Positions 17,459 through 26,957 of a stretch of 64,000 nt of DNA are shown here, piece after piece. The notes under the pieces are model-generated. The model was not told the origin of the DNA, made no database searches, and saw only the letters and a list, made by a program, of their open reading frames with translations. The stretch covers positions 1 through 64,000 of the forward strand of contig CAZADH010000001.1 of NCBI GenBank assembly GCA_964483805.1, read 5' to 3'. Within the stretch, counting starts at the first letter, position 1. Every line of letters begins with the position of its first letter. The DNA comes from CAZADH01 sp964483805 (GTDB lineage Bacteria > Muiribacteriota > Ozemobacteria > Ozemobacterales > Ozemobacteraceae). A program made the translations under genes and the position numbers.

Positions 17459-20215
17459 CTATGCCGAACGTTTGCGCAGCAACCACTTGTTGAGCAGGTC
17501 GATCAGTTGTTCGCGGTTGATCGGCTTGGCGATGAAATCGTCCATACCGGCCGCCAGGTAGCGTTCGCGGTCGCCCTTGAGGGCGTGGGCCGTCACGGCG
17601 ATGATCGGGACGTCGTGGTTGCACACCGGTGAATTGCGGTCGCGGATGATCTGGGTGGCGGCGAGTCCATCCATGCCGGGCATCTGGATGTCCATGAGAA
17701 CCAGATCGTACGGATGGCGGGTCAGGGCGGCAATGGTCTCTTTGCCGTCGGCGGCGGCATCGACGCCGTAGCCGAGGCGGTTGAGCAGGCGCAGCAACAC
17801 CGTGCGATTGGGGGCGTTGTCTTCGGCCACGAGGATGCGGGCCTTGGCGGTTGCGGTGCCACCGGCACTTGCGTCGGGGGTCTGATCGCTGCCCCGCTCC
17901 GATGCGCTCGACAACAACATGCCCAGTGTATTGGCCAGTTCGGAGGCTTGCACCGGTTTGAGCAGGAAAGCGGCAAACCCCGCCTGATCGTACCACGTTG
18001 TATTGCCGTGCAATCCCGAGGTGGTCGTGAGAATCAGAATGGGGCGCTGGAGGTTTGCTGCGGATTGCACGGCCTTGCCGAATTCGAGTCCCTCCGCCTC
18101 ATGCTGAGCCACGTCGATGAGCACCACCCGAAACGGATCTTTGCCGGCGGCGGCATCGTTGAGATGGTCGAGGGCGCTCTGCGGACCGCGGGCTTCGGCA
18201 GTTCGACAGGCGAGTTCGCCGAGGCGATCGAGCGTGGCCTTGCGCGAGCCGTTGTCGGCATCGACCACGAGCACCCGCAGTCCGCGCAAGGTCGCATGCA
18301 CCTGGTCGGGTGCCGGCAGCGCGACGCGTTGGGGTCGCAACGAGAGGGTGAACCAGAACTGCGAACCTTTGCCGGGCTCACTGGTCACGCCGATTTCGCC
18401 GCCCATCATCTCGACAAGACGTTTGCAGATGGCCAGTCCGAGGCCGGTGCCGCCGAAACGACGGGTGAACGAAGCGTCGGCCTGGGTGAACGGGGCAAAC
18501 AACCGGGTGACCTGTTCGGGTTGGATGCCGATGCCCGAGTCGGCAACCACGATGCGGATGCGCACCCACTCATCGTCTTGGTCGACGAGACTGGACGTGA
18601 CGACAATAACCCCTTGCGGCGTGAACTTGATGGCATTGGCGACGAGATTGGTCACGATCTGGCGGATCCGGCCCGGGTCGCCGCGCAACAAAACGGGCAC
18701 TTCCGGTTGAATCAGCCAGAACCACTCGAGTCTCTTGGTGCGGGCGGTGTGGTAAAGGATGTCGCGGACCTCGTCGAGCGTAACCCGCAGGTCGAAATCG
18801 AGAATCTCGAGTTCGAGGCGGCTGGCCTCGATCTTGGCGAAATCGAGCAGATCGTTGATCATCGAAAGCAGCGTATCACCGCACAGTTGAATGGTCTCGA
18901 GGTCGGCTTTCTGAGTCGGCGAGGTCGTCTCTTCGAGCAGGAAACCGACGGTGCCGAGGATGCCGTTGAGGGGCGTGCGGATCTCGTGGCTCATGTTGGC
19001 GAGGAACTGACTCTTGGCGACGTTCGCCATCTCGGCGGCTTCCTTGGCGGCTTTCAATTCGTCTTCGGCCCGGCGGCGGTCGGAGATGTCTTTGGCGATG
19101 CCGACGATGCCATCGAGGCGCCCACCGCTGTCGACCATCGCCGCACCGGAGAACAGCACCGGGATGTCGCGACCGTCGCGTGCCCGCAGCACGGTCTCGA
19201 AATTGTGCAAGACGCGTTTCTCGCTGAGTTGTCGCCAGGCGCCCTCCGAGAACGAGGTGTCATGGGGCGGGAAAAGAATGCCGAAATGACAGCCGAGCAG
19301 TTCCTCGTCTTTGTAACCAAGAACGGTGCGGGTGGCATCGTTAATACGTTGTATGACACCTGTCGGTGACAACACCAGCAGACAGTCGGTCAGCGTGCGG
19401 ATGACGTTCTCGGCATAGTCGCGCGTGGCGATCAGTTCGGCGCGACTGCGCGCCAGGGCCTCGGTCATGCTGTTGAACGACTCGGCGAGGAACTCGACTT
19501 CGTCGCCGGTGCGGATGACGGCGCGCGCCGAGAGGTCGCCCGACTCGATGCGATGGGTGGCGGCTTCGAGCAGCAGAATGGGGCGGCTGAGGCGACTGCC
19601 GAAGACCAGTGCCACGAGCAGGCCGGCGCACATGCAGAAAATGCCGACGAGGCCGGTCCAGCGGTAGATGCGGGCCAGATCGGCATGGTAGGCGTCGATC
19701 GACAGACCGACATGAAGCGAACCCCAGTTGATGCCGGTGTAATTCAGCGGGGTGCGGTAGTGGAAGAGCTGTTCGTTGGTGAGCTTGGACAGTTCGATGA
19801 CCCCATCGGCCACCGCCTCGCCCTCGCCTCCGTGCCAGGTGGCGTCGAGGGTGTCCTGCCGCCAGGTGCCGGGGGTGTGGATCAACGAGAAGCCGTCTTT
19901 GCGGGTGATGACGATGAAGCGGACGGTGCTGCGGTCGGCGAGGATTTTCGTGCAGTGCTCGACCGCGGCGCTGTAGTCGTCGGCAACGATGGCGGCAACC
20001 GTGACCTGGGCGATCGAGCTGCAAAGAACCTCGCCATGGGAGCGCAGACTCTTTTCGAGCGTCTGGCGCAACAACGGAATCATGGCGGCCATGAACAGGC
20101 TGAGCGCGACGATGATGACCAACCACGCAAAGGTGACCGTCTTGAACAGAATGCCCCGGCGGCGTGTGGTCGCCGTGGGGGCGCTGGACTCGACGGGGTT
20201 GGTGGTTTGCGTCAT
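17459..20215 (-). CDS. Hybrid sensor histidine kinase (HAMP-PAS-HK-REC-REC)
   Basis: The 918-residue inner-membrane kinase has TM1 at about 28-55, a periplasmic sensor of about 130 residues, TM2 near 186-208, HAMP to about 262, and PAS to about 390. HisKA has the phosphorylated His410 in [12 protein letters not shown]. The HATPase domain has DSGIGI and GGTGLGLAI. Two receiver domains follow; the second is canonical (VLMDIQMPGMDG) and the first keeps its Asp in VLID. It autophosphorylates and relays to its own receivers. It is the third gene after tolC-like and phnD-like genes, 13 bases from the latter. This suggests it senses through that binding protein. No DNA-binding output domain is present. 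Confidence 0.93.
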   Translation of the reverse strand: MTQTTNPVESSAPTATTRRRGILFKTVTFAWLVIIVALSLFMAAMIPLLRQTLEKSLRSHGEVLCSSIAQVTVAAIVADDYSAAVEHCTKILADRSTVRFIVITRKDGFSLIHTPGTWRQDTLDATWHGGEGEAVADGVIELSKLTNEQLFHYRTPLNYTGINWGSLHVGLSIDAYHADLARIYRWTGLVGIFCMCAGLLVALVFGSRLSRPILLLEAATHRIESGDLSARAVIRTGDEVEFLAESFNSMTEALARSRAELIATRDYAENVIRTLTDCLLVLSPTGVIQRINDATRTVLGYKDEELLGCHFGILFPPHDTSFSEGAWRQLSEKRVLHNFETVLRARDGRDIPVLFSGAAMVDSGGRLDGIVGIAKDISDRRRAEDELKAAKEAAEMANVAKSQFLANMSHEIRTPLNGILGTVGFLLEETTSPTQKADLETIQLCGDTLLSMINDLLDFAKIEASRLELEILDFDLRVTLDEVRDILYHTARTKRLEWFWLIQPEVPVLLRGDPGRIRQIVTNLVANAIKFTPQGVIVVTSSLVDQDDEWVRIRIVVADSGIGIQPEQVTRLFAPFTQADASFTRRFGGTGLGLAICKRLVEMMGGEIGVTSEPGKGSQFWFTLSLRPQRVALPAPDQVHATLRGLRVLVVDADNGSRKATLDRLGELACRTAEARGPQSALDHLNDAAAGKDPFRVVLIDVAQHEAEGLEFGKAVQSAANLQRPILILTTTSGLHGNTTWYDQAGFAAFLLKPVQASELANTLGMLLSSASERGSDQTPDASAGGTATAKARILVAEDNAPNRTVLLRLLNRLGYGVDAAADGKETIAALTRHPYDLVLMDIQMPGMDGLAATQIIRDRNSPVCNHDVPIIAVTAHALKGDRERYLAAGMDDFIAKPINREQLIDLLNKWLLRKRSA

Positions 20216-20228
20216 CGGGGTTGCCAGA

Positions 20229-21239
20229 TCATTTCACCGGCCGTTTCTTGATCGCCTGATACTCTGTGAAAAGAGCGCGGCAAGACGAAAGGTCGTTTGC
20301 ATCGAAAACCACGATCTGTTCGGTGCGAAACAAGGTGAGAATCTGTTTGCCCTTGATCGATTTGTGCAACTTGATGGCATTCTTGACCAGGATCTTCCGG
20401 TTCTCTTCGCTGTAATCTTTGCGAAAAGACACAATGGATTTGCAGAATGGTGCAGACTTGGCAATGATTTTAAGATCGCGGCCGAGTTGGGGGTTGAGTT
20501 CGACCATGTTGTTGTAAACATTCTCGCGCACCACGCACGCCGCCGTCTGCTTGAAAAAAACCGGCAGCACCGATTGATTGCCTTTCTGTGTGGTCTTGAT
20601 CTTGCCCAAAAAACGTGCGGCCGGGGGCAGCCCGGCGCGGGCGAGTTCGACCTCGAGCCAGACCATGGGCAGTGCGCCGATGCCGGCGTTCTCGATGACC
20701 AAAGGCCGGTCTTTGAGGTCGGCCAGTTTCTCGATACCGCTGTCTTTATGGACGAGCAGCAGTTCGGGGTGCGTGGTCTGGCCGCCAAACACGCCGGTAT
20801 AGGTGGGAAGAATCGGTAGTGTTTCGCAGTGTTCGAGATACTCGAGCGGGGCGACCCCGATCAGGTCGAGTTCGCCGGCCACCAGGTTGCGGATGAGATC
20901 CTGCAGATCGTTGTAGATATTGGCGTCGGATACGAAATCGGTACCGTCTTCCTTGCTGGTGATGTCGGTCCAGGCTTTGAGGGCGACCTTGGCGTCTTGC
21001 AGGTCGACGCTGTCGATGACGGCGGCCGTGTAACCCATGCGCAGCGGCCGGGCCGTTGGTGAAGCGGGTTCGGCCAAGAGCGGCATGGGCAAGAGAAGTG
21101 GCCAGACCGCCAGAACCAGTGCCAGCAGCAGGAGCAGGCGTGTGCCCCCCTTGCCGGGGGCCCACGCCCGCTGCGCCCGAAGGGCGCGCGAGACACCGCA
21201 CTGCGTGCGGTGTCTCGGGTGACTGCGGACGTGACACAT
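20229..21239 (-). CDS. PhnD-like periplasmic substrate-binding protein
   Basis: The 336-residue protein belongs to the phosphate/phosphonate-binding PhnD superfamily. Features are a strand LRMGYTAAVIDSVD, a lobe with GELDLIGVAPLEYLEH, the hinge strand LLLVHKDSGIEKLADLK, and C-terminal helices. A hydrophobic export signal (LLLLLALVLAVWPLLL) is preceded by an unusually long Arg-rich stretch of about 33 residues if the ATG at 21239 is used. That stretch is translated from a segment full of hairpins (21149-21216), so the true start may be an uncharacterised codon downstream. There is no ABC transporter nearby. With the kinase gene directly after it, a sensory rather than transport role is likely. 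Confidence 0.8.
   Translation of the reverse strand: MCHVRSHPRHRTQCGVSRALRAQRAWAPGKGGTRLLLLLALVLAVWPLLLPMPLLAEPASPTARPLRMGYTAAVIDSVDLQDAKVALKAWTDITSKEDGTDFVSDANIYNDLQDLIRNLVAGELDLIGVAPLEYLEHCETLPILPTYTGVFGGQTTHPELLLVHKDSGIEKLADLKDRPLVIENAGIGALPMVWLEVELARAGLPPAARFLGKIKTTQKGNQSVLPVFFKQTAACVVRENVYNNMVELNPQLGRDLKIIAKSAPFCKSIVSFRKDYSEENRKILVKNAIKLHKSIKGKQILTLFRTEQIVVFDANDLSSCRALFTEYQAIKKRPVK
21190..21216 (-). terminator. Hairpin between tolC-like and phnD-like genes
   Basis: A perfect 11-bp stem (21190-21200 with 21206-21216) and a 5-base loop lie 30 bases after the tolC-like stop. Two smaller hairpins follow (21173-21187, GCGCCC/GGGCGC; 21149-21163, CCCCC/GGGGG). They may attenuate or protect the transcript, lowering expression of the downstream binding protein and kinase. 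Confidence 0.55.
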
Positions 21240-21246
21240 GTTGTAT

Positions 21247-22743
21247 TTACTTGGTCACCGGTTTGGGCAGTTCGGGAGCGCTGGTGTCACCCGAGAGCAA
21301 CCGGGTCACTTCGCGGCCGATGACCTCGTCGAGGGTGGCACGGTTGGCCACGTGGTCGAACTTCGCCTTTTCGCGGCCGACCTTCATGAACGCCTCGGTC
21401 ATCTGGGCTTCGAGAACGTCTTTTGTCTCGACGAGATCGTCTTGATAAGCGCGCACATTGAGTTCGCGGTTCTCGGTAGCGGCATTGCAGGCCTTGTCGA
21501 GCGCTTCGGTCTGGCTCTGGGCGGCGACGATGCCCTGGGTCAGTTGCTGAACGCGTAGGGCGAGGCCTTCGCGCAACAAGATCTTTTCTTGTTGCAGTTT
21601 CTTCAAGCGGGCCCGCGCTTCGCGAACACGATGGGGGGTGAGGTTGCCGTCGAAGATGGGGAACTCCATGCCGGCGCCAAACGCCCAGGACCGCTTGTTG
21701 GCCGGGGAGACCATGCCTTTGTCGTAGCTGTTGTCGACGTAATTCAGCGAACCCATGAGCGCAATGGTCGGCAGGGTGCCGCCGCGTGCCTCGCGGATCT
21801 TGGCTTCGGCGGCCGCCAGGCCGGCGTGCAGGCGTTTCCAGTCGGGGTTGAACTCATAGCAGGCGTTGACCAGCGGGGTTGCCGCACCGTCGAAGTGGAT
21901 GATCGGCGCCTCGGTGGCGACCAGTTCGATCGGGGTCTGCCAGTCGAGCCCCAGCGTGTTGACGACGGCCGCGCGCGCGACCACCTCGGTGCCGCGCATT
22001 TCGCCCAGAGCGGCGCGCACGCCCTCGACCATGACGAGGTTGCGCAGATAGTCGGTCTTCTTGACCTTGCCGGCGCCGCCCTTGTACATGCGCTCGGTGA
22101 GATCGAGGGTTGCCTCGAGTTGCGCCAGGGTGTCTTCGGTGATCTGGCGGACATTGCGGGCGATGACAGCACCGTAATAGTACCGTTTTACGTCGCGGAT
22201 CAGCTCGAGGTCGTTGCGCCGGGCCTCTTCTCGGGCCGCATCGATGCCGCGGCGGGCCTGTCGGGCCATGGCTTCGCGTACCCCGCCGGTGTAGAGCGGA
22301 TAGGTAAGGCCGACCGAGGTCGTGGTCATGCGTTTGTCGGCAACCTTGATCTCTTTCTCGGGGATGATCGTGGTGTTGTTGATCGGGCCGCCGAGCGCCG
22401 GTGGCAAAGGCAGCGAGACGGCCTGGGAGTCCTGCGGGAAGATGAAATTGAGGGGCTCGTCCATCTGGGTCACCGACGAACGGACCAGGAGGCGGGGCAT
22501 CCAGGCCGAGAGTGCCTGACGATGCTGCTCTTCAGCAGCCATGACCGCGTAGGCCGAAGCCGGTCGCCGGGCATTGCGCTCGAGGGCGATGCGGATGCAG
22601 TCGTCGAGTGTGAGTGGCAGCACGGTGGGCGCCGAGGCGGGACTCGGTTCGCCAGCGAACGCTGGGCCCATCGACAAAATCAGGAGCGTCATGAGCAGGG
22701 CGAGTTGCGCGGTGAGCAGAACACGGGGAGCAGGTCGGTGCAT
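21247..22743 (-). CDS. TolC-family outer-membrane protein
   Basis: The 498-residue product has a signal peptide ending near AFAGEP and two repeats of long amphipathic helices typical of outer-membrane efflux proteins (LDDCIRIALERNARRP near 45-62; CYEFNPDWKRLHAGLAAAEAKIREARGGTLP near 300). TolC proteins form trimeric channels through the outer membrane. No periplasmic adaptor or inner-membrane pump is encoded beside it. Instead a PhnD-like binding protein and a hybrid kinase follow on the same strand. The start follows GCGGAGG. The role could be export or surface exposure linked to this sensory operon. Confidence 0.88.
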   Translation of the reverse strand: MHRPAPRVLLTAQLALLMTLLILSMGPAFAGEPSPASAPTVLPLTLDDCIRIALERNARRPASAYAVMAAEEQHRQALSAWMPRLLVRSSVTQMDEPLNFIFPQDSQAVSLPLPPALGGPINNTTIIPEKEIKVADKRMTTTSVGLTYPLYTGGVREAMARQARRGIDAAREEARRNDLELIRDVKRYYYGAVIARNVRQITEDTLAQLEATLDLTERMYKGGAGKVKKTDYLRNLVMVEGVRAALGEMRGTEVVARAAVVNTLGLDWQTPIELVATEAPIIHFDGAATPLVNACYEFNPDWKRLHAGLAAAEAKIREARGGTLPTIALMGSLNYVDNSYDKGMVSPANKRSWAFGAGMEFPIFDGNLTPHRVREARARLKKLQQEKILLREGLALRVQQLTQGIVAAQSQTEALDKACNAATENRELNVRAYQDDLVETKDVLEAQMTEAFMKVGREKAKFDHVANRATLDEVIGREVTRLLSGDTSAPELPKPVTK

Positions 22744-22862
22744 GAAGGTCCTCCGCAGTAAGACTGATGTTGCTGATAAAGGGTGTCATTAAGATATGCC
22801 AACAGTTGTAAAAAAGTCCAATACTCTTAGCCGGGTTTCGTTCGGCGGCGCGAACACGCCTC

Positions 22863-22891
22863 TTCAAATTCGTGCGATTTTGGCGTATCCT
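22863..22891 (+). promoter_or_regulatory. Candidate promoter of the esterase gene
   Basis: TTCAAA (22863-22868), a 17-base spacer and TATCCT (22886-22891). The -10 hexamer is the same as in the trxA promoter. The -35 match is four of six. Confidence 0.4.
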
Positions 22892-22957
22892 GATGGCTTC
22901 GTGTTGCCGGGGCGGTCATGCTGCCGGAAGTCTGAACCGTGCTGTCGAGGTCGAATC

Positions 22958-24103
22958 ATGCCAGGTCGTGCTCGTGTACAGCCGCGTCGTCATGCGGTGT
23001 CATCCTCCCCGCGTCGTCAGATAACGATCGAACTGCAGATCGAGTTGCTGCAGCCTCGGCCCGACGCCGCACCGCTTTGTGTCGCCGGCAATCTGCCGGG
23101 CCTGGGTGACTGGCAGCCGGCCAGCAAGCGCCTGGAACGCATCGATGCGCGCCATTTTCGCCATCGGTTCACGGCCCCGATGGGTGCAACGGTCGAGTTC
23201 AAGGTAACGCGCGGCTCGTGGAAGACCCAGGCGATCTACGATCCACCCGACGAAGAATACTCGCCGCGGAACCGCACGCTCGTGGCGCGGCGCGATGTCG
23301 TGGTTCCGGTGAAGGTGGCCGATTGGCTCGACCAGTTGCCGATCGACCCCGACCCGGTACTGGGTGACCTGCGGGTGCATGCCAACTTTCGCTGCCCGGG
23401 TCTGCATCACGATCGCGATCTGCTCGTGTGGTTGCCGCCGTCGTACGCTCGCGGCAACAAGCGGTACCCGGTGTTATACATGCACGATGGGCAGAATCTT
23501 TTCGATCCGGCGACGTCGTTTTGCGGCCAAGACTGGAAGGTCGACGAGACGGCCATGCGGTTGTGGCGGACGAAGAGCGTGCAAGAGTTCATCGTCGTCG
23601 GCGTGCCGAATTCCCCCGACCGAATGGATGAATACAATTTATTCACACCGTTGGGTCAAGCGTATGCCTCGTTCCTGCTCGGTCGGGTGAAGCCCTTTGT
23701 CGATCGGCATTACCGCACCCGGCCCGATGTCGAGAATACCGGGGTCATGGGGTCATCGATGGGGGGCCTGGTGTCGTTTCAGTTGGCGTGGGCCTACCCC
23801 GACGTTTTCGGCATGGCGGGTTGCCTGTCGCCGGCGTTCTGGCCGAGCCGGTCGCGCCAGTTTGCTGTGGTCCGCCGGGACCCGCAGCCGCACAAGAACG
23901 TGCGCTTCTATCTCGATGCCGGCGAACTGGAAAACTCGTTTGTGAAGTCCTCGGAAAAAATGGCGGCAATGCTGCGTTCCCTGGGTTATCGCGACGGTCG
24001 CGATCTCATGGTGCATATTGCTGCCGATGCGAATCACAGCGAGGCGGCGTGGGCCGAGCGGCTCGACCTGCCTCTGCGTTTCTTTTTCGGCACGCGCCCT
24101 TGA
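22958..24103 (+). CDS. Esterase-D-family alpha/beta hydrolase with N-terminal starch-binding-like (CBM20) domain
   Basis: The 381-residue protein starts with a CBM20-like domain of about 95 residues (CVAGNLPGLGDWQPA, FRHRFTAPMGATVEFKVTRGSW). An esterase domain follows. YPVLYMHDGQNLFD forms the oxyanion region, GSSMGG carries the nucleophile Ser, and ANHSEAAW carries the His. Relatives include IroE/Fes-type and carbohydrate-ester hydrolases, so a sugar-ester or siderophore-ester substrate is possible. There is no clear signal peptide from the chosen ATG (GAGG nine bases upstream). The frame is open to 22796 but the upstream part is unlike coding sequence. slyD follows 38 bases later. Confidence 0.8.
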   Translation: MPGRARVQPRRHAVSSSPRRQITIELQIELLQPRPDAAPLCVAGNLPGLGDWQPASKRLERIDARHFRHRFTAPMGATVEFKVTRGSWKTQAIYDPPDEEYSPRNRTLVARRDVVVPVKVADWLDQLPIDPDPVLGDLRVHANFRCPGLHHDRDLLVWLPPSYARGNKRYPVLYMHDGQNLFDPATSFCGQDWKVDETAMRLWRTKSVQEFIVVGVPNSPDRMDEYNLFTPLGQAYASFLLGRVKPFVDRHYRTRPDVENTGVMGSSMGGLVSFQLAWAYPDVFGMAGCLSPAFWPSRSRQFAVVRRDPQPHKNVRFYLDAGELENSFVKSSEKMAAMLRSLGYRDGRDLMVHIAADANHSEAAWAERLDLPLRFFFGTRP

Positions 24104-24141
24104 TGGGCTGTTTGTGACACTCAGTGAAGGAAGTTGACCAG

Positions 24142-24720
24142 ATGAAGACCGTGACTTCGGGAAGCCTCGTGGCCGTCCATTACACCGGCCGACTCGACAA
24201 CGGCGAGGTGTTCGATTCGAGTGAAGACGGAGAGCCGTTGAAGTTTGCTGTCGGCAGCGGCCAGTTGATCAAGGGTTTCGATGACGGCGTGATGGGGATG
24301 ACCGTCGACCAGACCAAAGAGATCGTGATTTCGCCGGCCGATGCCTATGGCGATCGTGACGACGAGCGGGTGTTCACCGTCGATCGTTCGCAAATGGGTG
24401 ATCCGGAGTTCGAACCCGAAGTCGGCATGACGGTCGGCTTGCAGATGGGCAACGGTGAGCACACGCAAGCGACGGTGACCAGTATCGACAAGAAGTCGGT
24501 GACCCTCGATCTCAACCACCCGTTGGCCGGGCAGACGCTGCACTTCTCGATCAAGGTTGTCGAGATTCGGACCGCCGGCGAACCGGGCACCGAAGGTTGG
24601 GGTGAGCGGTGCGGCAGCCACGGGTGTGGCGAGGGCGGTTGTGGCGGATGTGGCGATGACGATGATGGTGGGTGCGACGAGCACGGCCACGGTGGGTGTT
24701 GCGGTCACAAGCACGGGTAA
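24142..24720 (+). CDS. slyD: SlyD-like FKBP peptidyl-prolyl isomerase with metal-binding tail
   Basis: The 192-residue protein has the SlyD arrangement. The FKBP half-domain (VAVHYTGRLDNGEVFDSSE, FAVGSGQLIKGFDDGVMGM) is interrupted by an insert-in-flap chaperone domain, and LNHPLAGQTLHFSIKVV closes it. The tail of about 40 residues is rich in Cys, His, Gly and Asp (CGEGGCGGCGDDDDGGC, GCCGHKHG). This resembles the nickel-binding tail through which SlyD feeds hydrogenase maturation in enterobacteria. I chose ATG 24142 behind AAGGAAG; an in-frame GTG at 24124 is possible. A strong terminator follows. Confidence 0.92.
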   Translation: MKTVTSGSLVAVHYTGRLDNGEVFDSSEDGEPLKFAVGSGQLIKGFDDGVMGMTVDQTKEIVISPADAYGDRDDERVFTVDRSQMGDPEFEPEVGMTVGLQMGNGEHTQATVTSIDKKSVTLDLNHPLAGQTLHFSIKVVEIRTAGEPGTEGWGERCGSHGCGEGGCGGCGDDDDGGCDEHGHGGCCGHKHG

Positions 24721-24756
24721 CCTCCCCGGCAAAACTGCTCTGACAGAGGTGTTGCA

Positions 24757-24785
24757 CCACCCCGACGGGATCCTCGTCGGGGTGG
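24757..24785 (+). terminator. Rho-independent terminator after slyD
   Basis: An 11-bp GC-rich stem (24757-24767 with 24775-24785) with a 7-base loop, followed by ACTTTGTTTACGTTT. Confidence 0.85.
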
Positions 24786-24811
24786 ACTTTGTTTACGTTT
24801 GCAGTTAAAAT
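24783..24811 (+). promoter_or_regulatory. Candidate promoter of the TonB-receptor operon
   Basis: TGGACT (24783-24788), a 17-base spacer, TAAAAT (24806-24811). The -35 box overlaps the right arm of the slyD terminator. The leader would be about 140 bases and includes a short hairpin at 24922-24937 (CCCC/GGGG); no riboswitch class could be recognised. Confidence 0.4.
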
Positions 24812-24958
24812 ACATCGCTGCATTGCCGTGACCTGCTGGACGCTGCCGGTGCGGCGGCACAGTACGCAGGCGGCGCCATCGAAGCAGGACAGCGCCGGTA
24901 GTTGCCAAAACAAGCAAGGAACCCCGAAGAACGGGGAGCCTCGAAGCGGAGGTGGGGT

Positions 24959-26941
24959 ATGGGAATCCTGAGGGCGGGGAATAATGGTTGGTTTGTCGTC
25001 TGTCTGTTAGTGATGCTGGCGGCCAATTCGGTGGCGGTCGGGGCGATTGCCACAGAGCCATTCAAAGATTTCGCCGACCTGTCGCTCGACGATCTGCTCA
25101 AGCAGGTGGTCGTGACCGCGAGTCGCCAGGAACAGGCGCTCGACGAGACCCCGGTCACCACCCATGTGATCACCGAGGACGAGATTCGTCGCTCGCCGGC
25201 GCAGAACCTGGCCGACTTGTTGCGGACGATTCCCGGGTTCCAGACCAAGGGCTGGTTGTCCGGGTTCTCGAACTGTTCGTTTCGCGGCATGGTCGGGGCT
25301 TCGGTGATCAACGAACGCATCCTCTGGATCGTCGACGGCGTGCCGGTCAACGACGTGCGTGACGGCGGCGTCTGGACCGATGCGACCCTGCCCCTGCACA
25401 ACATCAAGCGCATCGAGGTGATTTCCGGTCCCGGTTCGGCCTTGTATGGCAGCAATGCGTTGGTGGGCGTCGTTCACCTGTTCACCCGGAACCCCGAAGA
25501 CGTTCTCAAGACGGGCCACCGGGGCGAGTTGACTGTCAGCCTGTCGAGTTACGACACGACGGTCGACAACCTGACCTTCGCCGGCAAGTCGGGGCGGGCT
25601 TCCTGGTTGGTGTCGGGGGATTACGGCTCGACGCAGGGAACCGGGCTGGTGCGCGACCAGAACCGACCCGGCGAAGACGCGCACTCCGATCGCGACTGGA
25701 ACTGGGTCCGGGGCAAGTTGCACTGGAATGCCGGCAATATCGAACATCGCTTGCAGGTTGGAGGTCGGCATGTATTTCAGGAATACGACGGGGCGAATTT
25801 TGTCGTCCAAAAACTTTACAACTGGCGCCGTGCCGAGGAGTGGCTCGATTGGCAGGCGACGGCGAGTCGCAGCGCGCGGGTCAGCGACAAGTTCGTGGTC
25901 AGTTGGCACCGCTATCTCGAGCATTTCCGCGATTTTGCCGACGTACCCGGTCTCGCCTACGACATCGACTCGAGTCGCTGGCATCTGCAAGCGCAGCGCG
26001 ACATCCGTTGGCGCAAGCACTCGGCGAGCCTCGGTCTGGGGCTGCGTTCCGAGCGGTATGAGGGCAACGATTTCTATCCCGACCACCGCAACATCCTGAA
26101 GAACAACTTCAATGTCTTCATGCAGGATGAGTTGCGGCTGTCGCGATTGTGGACCCTCACCTTCGGCGGGCGGTACGACACCCATCCGAACTACAAAGCG
26201 GTCTGGAGTCCGCACGTCACCTTGTCGCGCCGCTTCAACGATCGCAAGGGACGCATACGTTATACATACAACACTGCGTTCAAGGAACCGTCGAACTGGC
26301 AGTCGTATATCGACCAACCAAGTGGCATGGGCAATCCGAACATGCAACCCGAGGAACTGCGTTCGCACGAGTTGATGGTCGAATACCAGTTCAAACGCGA
26401 GTTGTTTGCGCGCGCGGCGGCTTTCTGGACGCATCACAAGAACGTGATCCTCGAAATCTTCGATCCATTCGTTGCCGATCCGGCCTTCGCGCAATACAAC
26501 ATCTTCGGTAAGTTCCATCCACAACAACCGGGAGTGGCGGTGACGATTCGCGGTTGGGAAGCCGAGTTGTCGAAGCGGTTTGGTCCGCGCAACCGCATCT
26601 GGGTGAATGCCACCGGGTTGCAGACCCACGATGACAACAACGCGCCGCAGTGGTACGACGCGCCGATCTACATCAATGCCGGCTATTACCATGCCTTCGA
26701 CCAGCGAACGAGCATCGACATCGTGCATCACCGGGTGGGGGCGACCTACGACTCGGTGCCGCCTGCGTTCGCCGATGTGCCGGCATACACGGTGACTGGG
26801 GCCAGCCTGAACCTGAAGTTGAGTGACACCGAGCGGGTGAAGCTGTCGGGTTGGAACCTGGGCCGCGGTGTCTATCAAGAGATGTTGGGAGCGCCTCTGC
26901 CGGGAACGACCTGGCGCGCAGAATACAGTCACTGGTTCTAA
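24959..26941 (+). CDS. TonB-dependent outer-membrane receptor
   Basis: The 660-residue protein has a signal peptide (hydrophobic about 12-30), a plug domain (VVVTASRQEQALDETPVTTHVI as a TonB-box-like start, ITEDEIRR, LRTIPGF, GPGSALYGSNALVGVV) and a 22-strand barrel. It ends in Phe (SHWF), as outer-membrane proteins do. Substrate is not obvious; small receptors with this plug are often cobalamin- or siderophore-type, or orphan sensors. ATG 24959 follows GGAGGTGGGG. A YfiR-like gene and a hybrid kinase follow at 16 and -4 bases, so the receptor is likely the outer-membrane part of a signalling unit rather than a nutrient importer. Confidence 0.9.
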   Translation: MGILRAGNNGWFVVCLLVMLAANSVAVGAIATEPFKDFADLSLDDLLKQVVVTASRQEQALDETPVTTHVITEDEIRRSPAQNLADLLRTIPGFQTKGWLSGFSNCSFRGMVGASVINERILWIVDGVPVNDVRDGGVWTDATLPLHNIKRIEVISGPGSALYGSNALVGVVHLFTRNPEDVLKTGHRGELTVSLSSYDTTVDNLTFAGKSGRASWLVSGDYGSTQGTGLVRDQNRPGEDAHSDRDWNWVRGKLHWNAGNIEHRLQVGGRHVFQEYDGANFVVQKLYNWRRAEEWLDWQATASRSARVSDKFVVSWHRYLEHFRDFADVPGLAYDIDSSRWHLQAQRDIRWRKHSASLGLGLRSERYEGNDFYPDHRNILKNNFNVFMQDELRLSRLWTLTFGGRYDTHPNYKAVWSPHVTLSRRFNDRKGRIRYTYNTAFKEPSNWQSYIDQPSGMGNPNMQPEELRSHELMVEYQFKRELFARAAAFWTHHKNVILEIFDPFVADPAFAQYNIFGKFHPQQPGVAVTIRGWEAELSKRFGPRNRIWVNATGLQTHDDNNAPQWYDAPIYINAGYYHAFDQRTSIDIVHHRVGATYDSVPPAFADVPAYTVTGASLNLKLSDTERVKLSGWNLGRGVYQEMLGAPLPGTTWRAEYSHWF

Positions 26942-26957
26942 GGTGTATTGACGTTAT

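Noticed and set aside
23000..24100. Phosphonate ABC transporter operon around the PhnD-like protein
   Set aside because: No permease or ATPase gene is next to it; the neighbours are TolC-like and kinase genes.
24790..24958. Riboswitch (cobalamin or cyclic-di-GMP type) before the TonB receptor
   Set aside because: I looked for a B12 box and for the GEMM core; only a loose CCCCGAAGAACGGGG hairpin is there, without the conserved flanking bases.
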